Below, piece after piece: positions 43,849-53,355 of a DNA stretch of 64,000 nucleotides (within the stretch, counting starts at the first letter, position 1; every line of letters starts with the position of its first letter). Source of the DNA: Paraphaeosphaeria minitans (taxonomy: Eukaryota; Ascomycota; Dothideomycetes; Pleosporales; Didymosphaeriaceae); the NCBI GenBank assembly GCA_015832175.1, contig WJXW01000002.1, positions 2,170,001-2,234,000 on the forward strand, given 5' to 3'. Under the pieces are notes generated by a model. It had not been told where the DNA came from and searched no databases. It saw nothing but the letters and a program-made list of their open reading frames with translations. The translations under genes were made by a program, and so were the position numbers.

Positions 43849-44791
43849 ATGTCCGAACAAGGCCCTACGGATCTTTGGTGAGTCGCCTCTGGTTGAAGCA
43901 ACAGCTCTCAAGCTTGTCTCACAAACACACTCGAGCTTCCTCATGTCCCCATCGCCTGAAATATGTCTCGCAGCCTTGCACCAGCTCGAACAATAGCTAA
44001 CTTGTGTTCTCGCAGCCCCGTGTATGCCGTAAGTCGCCCACACTCGCTTGCCTCCTGTGGCGTCATATACACCGAGCCGCGCGCTCCGCAGCATCCAAAT
44101 CTTTGCGCACAGCACTGACAGCCAAACAGCCGTTCTTCGGAGCGATGGGCTGCGCGTCCGCGATCATTTTCACTTGCTTCGGCGCAGCCTACGGAACCGC
44201 TAAGGCGGGAGTGGGTACAGTATTGCTCTGTCTGCTCTATCAAAACAAAGTTGACTAACTATCCTCTTAGGCGTCAGCGCCATGGGAGTCTTGCGCCCTG
44301 ATCTCATCGTCAAGAGTATGTTTCTCGTCCCGCTATTTCCATTTCGAGCTGCAAACACTCCCGCGCGCGGACGGGACTGGAATACATGATGTGGTCACAA
44401 AGGCTAACGCATTGCAGACATCATTCCCGTCGTCATGGCTGGTATCATCGGTATCTACGGTCTGGTTGTGTCAGTCTTGATCAGCAACGACCTCAACCAG
44501 CACAGCTCGCTCTTCACCAACTTCATTCAGCTTGGTGCTGGTCTCTCCGTCGGCCTTGCGGGTATGGCAGCTGGATTTGCCATCGGAATTGTCGGAGACG
44601 CCGGTGTACGAGGAACTGCTCAGCAACCCCGGTTGTTCGTCGGCATGATCCTGATCCTCATTTTTGCCGAAGTCTTGGGTGCGTACAACGTGATGGCAAT
44701 CGCACTTTTCAAATACTAATTGAAAATAGGTCTTTACGGTCTCATCGTTGCCCTGCTGATGAACTCCCGTGGTGCCGATTCCACATGCTAA
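43849..44791 (+). CDS. VMA3: V-type ATPase proteolipid subunit c (Vma3)
   Basis: Six exons: 43849-43877, 44016-44028 (13 nt), 44130-44214, 44271-44315, 44418-44678 and 44730-44791, giving 164 residues. The start [21 protein letters not shown] matches the family, and the 13-nt microexon supplies PVYA. Four TM helices follow: [61 protein letters not shown] and [26 protein letters not shown], the last with the proton-carrying Glu. This subunit forms the rotating membrane ring of the vacuolar proton pump. All phases fit. Very short exons at the 5' end are common for this gene in filamentous fungi. Confidence 0.95.
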
Positions 44792-45680
44792 ATATGTGGC
44801 AACATTACGCATGATCGCAGCGCACGTCAAATCTGCTGCGATCGACCACGTTGACATCGAATCATTTGGACACGTTTTTGGCACGATCTCTTACACGCAC
44901 GTGGCGTTGATGTATGCCATGTTGTACGTCTAAATCTGTGAATTCTCTTCGGGCGTCTATGACAATGGACACCGGAGGAGGTGGGGAATAAGAGGGAAGA
45001 AGTGGGACTTGGTATGGTAGATAATGGCATCGATGGGCGGTAAAATGCGATCCATTGGGTGGCATGTATTCTAGAATCTTCCAGTCATCTGTCCATTTTG
45101 CGCTAAGAAACGGAATGCATCAGTCTTTCAGGATACAGAACGTGGTGGTTAGAACAGGCTACAAGAAGTCGACAACATTACCTAGGTACTTCTAGCGTAA
45201 CCTGAACATGCTGTTGGATAAGACCGACCAAAGGCCTATAGGTCGCTTGGCACAAGGTTATCAGGATACTTGTATTCGTATATCTGCTCACGAGCCTCCA
45301 CCCGCCTAGCTCACCTTCCTATCCCGGACCTGCCAAGTATATCCTCCGCCTTCCGCCATAGCACGTCAAGACCAGGACGAATTTCAGCCAAGACCGCCAT
45401 CGTAGCCCGAATAAATGAAAGCACCATACAGCACGCTAGATCTGCGTCTGGCCCTCCAGATCCTCCGAAGCGATGATCTCCCGCTGGTGCATGAGCCTTG
45501 GTACCTGCCTGTTAAATGTCTCTGGGCAGCGGTGGCTTGAACGTGAAGATACCGGAGCTGGGACTCGATGGGAAGGTGTAGAACTTCGCAATGGGGTAGA
45601 AGATGGGTATAAAGGGGTGTGAAAGATAATGTACTTGGGTAGCGAAGTCTCGTTGACCATAGAGCTGGATCATTTTAGCC
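44792..45680. other. Intergenic
   Basis: About 0.9 kb with no credible gene. One CCTAGGTAC motif lies near 45181. The last 80 bp is the leader and promoter of the carboxypeptidase gene. Confidence 0.5.
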
Positions 45681-47257
45681 ATGAGGTTCTTTCTCTCTGG
45701 GAGCTTGCTCCTCGCCACCACTGTCTTGGGCACGGCGGTACCAAGAGCCGAGAAGAAGGTCGACTATACGGGTTTCAAGGTCCTTCGTCTGTCGCTTCAT
45801 AAGGCTAGCAACAACATCGAGGAGCAAATTGAGAAAATCGCTGCTCATATCCTCAACCCTGGAAAGTCGACTCTCGATGTCGTTGTTTCGCCTGGCTCGG
45901 TAGCTGCTATGAAGGCACTCGTGCCGGAGAGCGTCGTCATCAACGAGAATCTCGGTGCCTCGTTGGCTGAAGAGGGTGAATTGGTGTCTCTAGACTTCAG
46001 CGTTTCTGCAGGTACGTCGCGGTCGACTGGCATATACTGTGAATACTGACACAGCGAAGTCCCCAGCGAGACATGGTAAGAAATCCTAGGGTACGAAGTG
46101 GTTATTTCAGCTACAATTATTGCCTGAACATGTCAGACTTACGTTATGAGCTAAAGCTCAGTTAACCCACTCGTACCTAGCTATCTTCTTTTCGAGCATT
46201 TCACTAACTTTATACCCCACCCTTGTAGGTTCACAGCTTATCATCCGTATGCAGACCATCTAACGTTCCTGAGCGACCTGCAAGGCGGTTTCCCCTCTCA
46301 GTCCGAGATCTTCACAGCTGGAACGTCCGTTCAGGGTCGCGCTCTGACTGGCATCCATATTTGGGGGTCGGGCGGTAAGGGTTCGAAGCCCGCAATCCTT
46401 ATCCATGGCACTGTCCATGCGCGCGAATGGATCACCACTATGACGACTGAGTACTTCGCATGGCAGCTGCTCACCAAGTACGCTTCCGATGCGACGATCA
46501 AGTCTCGTCGACAAGTACGACTACTACATTATTCCGGCTGTCAATCCTGATGGTAAGTTCAGGCCGGTATCTCTTATGCGAACTGATTCTGACACGAACC
46601 GCCTAGGCTTTGTATATTCTCAAACCAATGACCGTCTCTGGCGCAAGAATCGCCAAACAGTTAGCAGCAGCACCTGCGTTGGCCGCGACATTAACCGCAA
46701 CTGGCCGTTTAAGTGGGAAGTCACCGGCGGGGCATCAACAAGTCCCTGCTCAGAGACGTACAAGGGACAGGCTGCTGGTGATGCGCCCGAGAATAAGGGA
46801 CTGGTGGCGCAGGTCAACTCGTTGCGCGCTGGCAAAGGTATCCGTCTATACCTCGACATACACTCGTATGGGCAGTATATCTTGTGGCGTAAGTGCTGCC
46901 CGCATCATCTTGTCTTCCCTTCTCGACCGTACTGACGACGATACAGCATACGGCTACGACTGCTCGCTCGTTGTACACAACAGCGCGCAGCACCGCAGCA
47001 TTGCTACGAGCGCCGCTGCCGCCATCAAAGCTGTCTCGGGAACCAGCTATACGTTTGGCCCGTCCTGTTCGACGTTGTACGCCACAACGGGTAGCTCTGT
47101 CGACTACATCGATGCAACTGGTAACTCTACGTACAGCTACACTTGGGAGCTGAGGGACACCGGGACGTACGGTTTTCAGTTGCCGGCAAACCAGATTCAG
47201 CCTACGGTCAGAGAGACATGGGCAGGTCTTGTGTCGACATTGCAGAATGCTGGGTAG
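45681..47257 (+). CDS. Secreted M14 zinc carboxypeptidase, frame broken by a small indel
   Basis: Model: exons 45681-46011, 46060-46075 (16 nt), 46229-46552, 46607-46888 and 46947-47257. A signal peptide (MRFFLSGSLLLATTVLGTAV) and a propeptide (VDYTGFKVLRLSLHKASNNI) precede the mature start region (PSETWFTAYHPYADHLTFL). Zinc ligands are His and Glu in TVHAREWITT and His in LDIHSYGQ; the catalytic Glu is in YTWELRDTGTYGF. It belongs to the carboxypeptidase A group. In exon 3, near 46501-46507, the frame moves from DATIKS to LVDKYDYYIIP by an indel: two bases too few (TCTCTC read as TCTC) or one too many. Downstream homology resumes at once, so this is either a young pseudogene or a sequencing error. 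Confidence 0.75.
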
Positions 47258-47868
47258 GGGCGAAGGTTGACGATGCTTGAGATGATGCGGTTGCTCGGTG
47301 GCGACAAGGCTGTGGGGTCACATATCTAGTATCCAGAACAGAATTGCACTCTTGAGGAAGAGGCGCATGGAATAGAAGTATGCTAGGATATTAATCCCGT
47401 TAAACGGTACTGTGGTGTATGGTGAGCATCCAAGTGGTGTTACTCGCGGATTTTGTCCTCATTCAAAGCAGAAGGAGCAACTTTCCCCGCTCCGGTGACA
47501 TCACGGCGCTTCTGGCAAACCACTGCAACAACATTTTAGCAGGCAAACCCGTAACCCTACAGCTCAAGATCACGATACTAGTCAACTCACAAACAAACAG
47601 TATTTAAAGTCGGCTCCGAGAAACACAGGTTTGATTTACCATCATCTCGCAGTGTCTGTTCAACTATAAAGAAGACTTTGCAAGTGGGGCTTCGAGCTCT
47701 CCCCGTTTTGGAAGCTGTAACAGTTCTTCCCCAACACTACCGTACCACGTCGACTGCAAACGCAACAGTATAAAAAGTCAACACTACCTCCCCCTTCTAC
47801 AGATATTGGCACATTGACCTCCCTCCCGCTCTCTCCTATTCAAACCTTTCCTCGACGCAAATTTCAAA
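47258..47868. other. Intergenic
   Basis: About 0.6 kb. A C/T-rich leader precedes 47869 (CTCCCCCTTC...CTCCCGCTCTCTCC), and a TATAAAAAG box lies at 47770-47778. No gene. Confidence 0.55.
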
Positions 47869-48864
47869 ATGGTCCTTAACTTCGGCATCATCGGAACCAG
47901 CTGGATCACCCACTCGTACATCGAGTGCGCCCAGGCGACCCAGAAATGGAACCTCGCGGCCATCTACTCGCGCAAGGAAGACTCAGCCAAGGAATTTGCT
48001 TCAAAATATGAAGGCCAGAAAATCGAGCTCTACACCGACCTGGACAAGTTCTACGCCGATTCCAACCTCAACGCCATCTACATCGCCTCGCCCAACATCC
48101 TGCACTACGAGCAAGCAAAGGCCGCCCTCGAAGCAGGCAAGCACGTCATCCTCGAGAAGCCCTCGTGCTCCACAAGCGAAGAGCTAGACGAGCTGTTCGC
48201 GCTGTCCAAGTCAAAGGGCCTCTTCCTCATCGAAGCATGGCGCCACATCCAAGAGGCAAACTTCAAGATTCTCAAGGAGTCGATTTCTAAGATCGGTCGC
48301 GTCATCGGTGCGAGCATCACCTTCTGCCAGTTCTCCAGCCGCTACGACGCCGTACTGAGGGGCGAGGTCCCCAACATCTTCAATCTGGAGATGGGCGGCG
48401 GCGCGCTGGTGGACATGGGATGCTACACTGTTGCGGCGGCTGTATGGCTCTTCGGCGCGCCAAAAGACGCACATTACTACCCCGTCATCGTCAGCACGGG
48501 TGCCGACGGCGGCGGCATCCTCACGCTGCAGTACGAGGGCTTCACGGTGCATCTGTCGAGCAGCAAGATGCATACCAGCGATGCGCCGTCCGAGATCTAC
48601 GGAGAGAAAGGGTCACTGATTGTGCCTTCTATCACGGACATCGAAAAGGTCACGTTGAGCGATCCGCGGACGAAGAAGAGGGAGGAGCTGGGTACCAAGA
48701 AGGAGGATTTGAACCTGAAAGAGGAGGCGGCTGAGCAGGCAAGGATCATTGCTGAGAAGGACTGGAAGGCCGCAGGGGAGCTAGAGGCGCACAGTCGGGC
48801 AGTGCTGAAGGTTTTGCAGAAAGTGAGGAAAGACAACGGGTTGTTGTTCCCTGGGGAAAAGTAA
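47869..48864 (+). CDS. Gfo/Idh/MocA-family NAD(P)-dependent oxidoreductase, bacterial-like
   Basis: A single intronless exon of 331 residues. The N-terminal Rossmann fold starts LNFGIIGTSWITHSYIECA with the GxxGxx-type dinucleotide loop, continues with AIYSRKEDSAKEFASKY and NAIYIASPNILHYEQAK, and contains the conserved ALEAGKHVILEKP with the active-site Lys. The C-terminal domain has MGGGALVDMGCYTV and PSEIYGEKGSLIVPS. Enzymes of this group oxidise sugars, inositols or related polyols; the substrate is not predictable. The sequence resembles lactobacillus-type members more than the fungal dimeric-dihydrodiol-dehydrogenase-like ones in my memory, and the gene has no intron while most neighbours do, so acquisition from bacteria is possible. 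It has no signal peptide and is probably cytosolic. Confidence 0.88.
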   Translation: MVLNFGIIGTSWITHSYIECAQATQKWNLAAIYSRKEDSAKEFASKYEGQKIELYTDLDKFYADSNLNAIYIASPNILHYEQAKAALEAGKHVILEKPSCSTSEELDELFALSKSKGLFLIEAWRHIQEANFKILKESISKIGRVIGASITFCQFSSRYDAVLRGEVPNIFNLEMGGGALVDMGCYTVAAAVWLFGAPKDAHYYPVIVSTGADGGGILTLQYEGFTVHLSSSKMHTSDAPSEIYGEKGSLIVPSITDIEKVTLSDPRTKKREELGTKKEDLNLKEEAAEQARIIAEKDWKAAGELEAHSRAVLKVLQKVRKDNGLLFPGEK

Positions 48865-49560
48865 AGGGTGTTTGTATACGTAAGTGGCCTTGACACCTTG
48901 TATCGAGATCCTTGCGGTCGCGGCTAGCAATAATAGATCAACTTGTCACGACTAAAAGTATCAGCCAAGTTCAAAACGTTGTGGCTGATCTGGAGGTTTA
49001 TCGTGTTCGTGTAAACAAAGCTAGTGAACCTTGCAGCCAAAGAATCAGCCCCGTACGGCAGTGAATTCTTGCCTCGCATGAACAGTCAAGTTCGCGAGGA
49101 GAAACTCTTCAGGTCGCGGGTGGTCAGCGGTGCATACACGAGGCACACGGAAATCAGGATTTAGCCTATCGCAACCCTACCGGTGAAAGAGGCGGGAAGG
49201 TTGCATGTGAGTGGTCGAAATGGCGGGCGAAGCGAGTCTTCCAATCTTGCATCAATCAGTGCTGCGAGAATTGACATGGATGCTAATACTGTCTGCAAGG
49301 CTACCCTCCAGATTACGCCCCCAAGACGTTCATTGGAGCCGATCGCTAACGCCTCAATGCGGAATGCATAATGTGGAATTGGATGCTGCGGTCTGAAAAT
49401 GACAAATGCCCACGTGCGGCTCTTTTGTACTGGCGGGCGGATTTCTTTGGCTCTTGTGATGATCCCAGTACCTCCAACGTCTCGACCGTAGCAGAATATT
49501 GTTACCGCCCAATTGGCAGTCATTCTCTAAAACAACAACGCCGCTGGGCGGGCCGGCATC
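48865..49560. other. Intergenic
   Basis: About 0.7 kb of 3' and promoter sequence. No gene or repeat found; the minus-strand ORFs here lack recognisable content. Confidence 0.5.
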
Positions 49561-51943
49561 ATGGCTACAACGAGAGCAACCCTGTGGGTTCAGCGACACC
49601 CTCGAAAACCCATCAAGTGGGCACACGGTCCCGACTCAACGTCGAAAGACGGGTTTAACGTGGAGTTCCCCGAAAACGTCCAAATCGAGAAATACTTGTC
49701 TGTTATCACGACCAGCGACGGAGACCGTATAGCGTCGACCCGCAGCGACACATTCGTCGACCGACGGCTTCTCACCGTTACAAAGGATGTGGTGGCGGTC
49801 AAATCTTTCGTCAACGCGAGCCCAACCAGGTGGAATGAACGTGTACAGGACATGCGTAGCGAGCTGGAGGCAATCCAAAAAGCCCACCATCTTCACGTCG
49901 TCGAGGCGATTGGCAGCTACACCCACATAAACACTGTAGCTTTCATAATGAAGCCCTGCGCGGATTGCACCCTCGCGGAAGTCCTCGCACGATTCGGCAG
50001 GGATACAAGCTCCAAAGCCAAAATGGAGGAGCGTTGCGGAAGAGAGCTGGAGCTTTTTCTTCCTTTCACCATGGGCTGTCTCGCGCATGCATTGTCTCAC
50101 ATCCATTCCAAGCTGATCAAGCACAAGGACATCAAACCGCAAAACATTCTCTTCCATAATAACCGCGTAGTCCTCGCCGATTTCGGAATCTCCAAGATAT
50201 TCGATGACCACTCCACTTCAATCGGCCCCACGGGGAAATCAAGCATGGTAGGTTAGCATTTCCCATCCGATTTTGTATGCTAATTTTTGTCAAGTATGCA
50301 TTCTACGAGACCATCGATCATAATGAACGTGGGAGATCCCAGGACGTTTTTTCTCTCGCTTGCGTCTTCTTCGAGATATTTGCCGTCTACAAGGGAGAGT
50401 CGGCCGATGTACTCAGCAGCGTATTCTCGGACGACAGGAAGAACTACGCGTCCAACATAGACAAGGTGCTGGAGTGGGTCCGAAATCACGTAGTGGAAAG
50501 ATGTGATGTTCAAATCTTGGAGCTCATACGAAATATGACATTGAAGCCACGAAAGCAACGTCTCTTCGCGAGAGAAGTGTGGTCGGAGTTGGTCACGGTA
50601 CGATCAAACGACGACACCAGTGTACATTTCTGCGGTGCATGTTGCATGCCCCGAAATCCCAATCGAGACGGAAACATCAGCAGCGGGGATTCTCTTCCGG
50701 ACCCTGCCGACCATGGCGACGGCCTCTCATCGGCCGACAAAACGGCCCTGCAGCCGCCGATTGACGTCACCAAAGATTTGAACTTCAAATCCAAGTACTC
50801 GGCTACTGACATGTTGCCCTATACCTGGGACCGGAACATATGGCTCGGTCCTACCCGACTAGTCGACTCTGTCGGTTTCAGGAACGAAGAACATCATCTC
50901 TGTCGGAAGTCATTCTGGGTCACAGTCTCCAAGAAGAACGAGCTTGAGAAGGATCGCCGGGAAGTCAAAGCATTCGCTCTGGCGGAAGCCGAGATGTTGA
51001 AAAAGGTTACCCATCCACACATTGTCAAGCTGAGAGACATGTACCGCCAAGGGCCGGATACCTTCGTGATAGTCACGACGCCCGTGACGCGGTACAACCT
51101 GGCGCAGTACCTGCCCATGGTGGAATTAAAGAGGAAGGGTGGAGCAAACATAGGCGACTGGAAGAAGACACTACGCATCTCGCCAGGGTGCTTGGCAAAC
51201 GCAGTGAACTGGTTGCATACAAAGCACAACATCGTGCACGGCAACATAGAGGCAGAGAACATACTTGTAGCTCCGGACGCGTATCAGAAGATCATTTTGG
51301 CTCATTTCAAATATGCTGCTCGCAAGGTACGGGCCGAGGATATGGCCCGTACTCAGTACGGCTCCCCCCAAGACGAAGCATACTACATGAACGAGGTACG
51401 TCCTTCAATACATCTGATTTTAGATTTAGTAGTAGATACCGCACGAGAACACCTACTGATGGTACGTAGAATCAATACGCGTCACCAGATCACCCCAGCT
51501 CCAAATGGGCACAACCTCCCGACGATATCTTCTCACTAGGCTGTGTCTTCATGGAGATGGAGACGGTCCGATCCGGCAGATCGCTACGCGAGATGCACAA
51601 ATTTCTGCTGGGCGAAACAGAGAGCGAAAGCACGGACACCACAGAGGGTGCACGCACTCGAGAGTCGGACGAAGAAAACACTCGAAGACAGCCACCCATC
51701 CAGTACAAACGCCCCGAAGTCCTGGACAAGATTCCCCACTGGTTGAAGCAGATCGGGTCGTCGAGTTCGGGCTTCTACGAGCTGGCATGCAAGATGATGC
51801 AGGCGGACGCAAAGCTGAGGCCAAGCGCGGAGCACGTCCTCGGAGACATCGCTCGGTGCAAGGTTGGGAAAGAGCCCATGTGTGGCAACGATTGTATGCC
51901 TCACAGAGGTCCTCAAGATATTCACGAGTTGCCTAATAGGTAG
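49561..51943 (+). CDS. Tandem protein kinase: active-looking kinase followed by a pseudokinase
   Basis: Exons 49561-50247, 50295-51395 and 51470-51943 encode 753 residues with clean phases. Domain 1 (about residues 45-340) has the ATP Lys in DVVAVKSF (residue 81), a candidate alpha-C Glu in MRSELEAI, the catalytic loop HKDIKPQNILF (Asp 190) and DFG at 207-209, then SQDVFSLACVFFEI in helix F. All catalytic residues are present. Domain 2 (about 420-740) keeps the kinase outline (EAEMLKKVTHPHIVKL; DDIFSLGCVFMEME; ADAKLRPSAEHVL), but its catalytic loop reads HGNIEAENILV and the DFG site reads AHF, so phosphotransfer is unlikely. The linker has CGACCM. It is probably a Ser/Thr kinase regulated by its pseudokinase, in an arrangement formally like JAKs. 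Function unknown. Confidence 0.85.
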
Positions 51944-52910
51944 AGGCTAAAGACGAATTGTACCGTCCGCGCGAGAGAAGCAGAACCACACAAAATCTGT
52001 CCGTCACAGATGCTGCTGCGTGGATGCGCAGACATACACGAACCATGACATCTGTTTTCTTCCGTGGGGGTCCAAATAACCATCTCCCCGTCCTAACATG
52101 GAGCGGAGCCTATCGCAGCCCATTGGTCCAGGAGTCCAGGCTGTCAGCGGTTGACGAAATACATGTTTGTCCAAGGTCTGCCCATATCGATAAGTTTCAG
52201 AGGGTCATCAGTGCCTTCCTTCGCTACCCATGTTCCACCTGCTTGTATACGCCTATATGTAGGCAGCCCACTTGTCCATCCTGCAACCACCTTGCATGGC
52301 CGCAGTTTCAGAAGGCCCTGGAAAGTGGCACTCAAGCCCCCTTGTACGTACTCGTGCTCAGGCTAGCAACCTTCCCAATCTCACCTCCCACAACACAAAC
52401 TTCACCGCAACCCGCACCGCCATCGCAGCCTTCACCCTACCGCGATCGGCCTCGGCCAACCTCGACCTCTACGGCGCCCTCAACACTACAGCGTTTCCGA
52501 AACCGAGTCTGACTGCGACGATGCCAAATATATATACATATACTAAATAAAAACGCCGCCAATTGGAATCGATTGCGATGTTGTAAGCCTCTTCACCGGT
52601 CTGCAAATCCATCCCTGATGGCATCCGCGTGGCGAACGCTGCATACCTAGGTACCCAACCATCTACCTACATACCTACAAAGACGGCAACTACGACATGA
52701 CGTAATCGGCCTTGGACGGCACCTCTTCCATTACCCTTCCCATCCTTCATCTTTTGCAACGAGCTCTCCATACCCAATCTATACTTCTGGCCGGTGTCTC
52801 GCGTACGGTAATCCTACGTACCCATGCGTACACCCGCGACTGACAGATCCTATGCAAATGCTGTACCTATCCCTGGACATCTCCGCCTTGCGGGAGAGGG
52901 AGGATGAGAA

Positions 52911-53031
52911 GGGAGAGGGGAGAGGGGAGAGGGGAGAGGGGAGAGGGGAGAGGGGAGAGGGGAGAGGGGAGAGGGGAGAGGGGAGAGGGGAGAGGGGGGA
53001 GGGGAGAGGGGAGAGGGGAGAGGGGAGAGGG
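52911..53031. repeat. AGAGGGG 7-bp microsatellite
   Basis: About 17 copies of the purine-only unit AGAGGGG with small slips (one six-G run near 52995). The G-runs at regular spacing could form G-quadruplex or triplex DNA. The repeat explains the Pro/Leu/Ser-rich and Glu/Arg/Gly-rich ORFs on the two strands. Confidence 0.97.
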
Positions 53032-53242
53032 AGAAGGGCAAGTGTCGCATTGATCACCTCCGTAAGCAGTCATGGCCAAAGACTACTACTACCACCTAGC
53101 TCCTGCTATCCAGCACCACAAAGACACGCGACACTTTGCCTCACTGAGATGAATTGAAAATGATACGATTTTCCCTGGGCCCCAAAAAACGCCAGGTCAG
53201 GATATGCTGATTCATGAACGCGCCTCCCCGCCACTCCGCAAA

Positions 53243-53267
53243 ACACACACACACACACACACACACA
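53243..53267. repeat. (AC)n dinucleotide microsatellite
   Basis: An uninterrupted run of about 12 AC units shortly after the sulfite reductase gene's 3' end. Confidence 0.97.
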
Positions 53268-53355
53268 TGAGGTCATTTAAATGCCATACCGTACCATATA
53301 TACAAGCGAACTCAAAGAAGGTGTCTCAAATCCCTTTTCCAAAACAAGCCGACGT

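Larger units (their letters stand above)
51944..53355. other. 1.4 kb intergenic region with microsatellites
   Basis: No supported gene. The plus-strand frame at 51958-52512 has no recognisable motif. CCTAGGTACC lies near 52646, followed by CTACCTACATACCTAC. Confidence 0.5.

Noticed and set aside
51958..52512. 184-codon plus-strand ORF after the kinase gene
   Set aside because: No recognisable domain; C/T-rich composition explains the Thr/Pro/Ser stretch.
52779..53157. ORFs of Pro-Leu-Ser or Gly-Glu-Arg repeats
   Set aside because: Direct translations of the AGAGGGG microsatellite.
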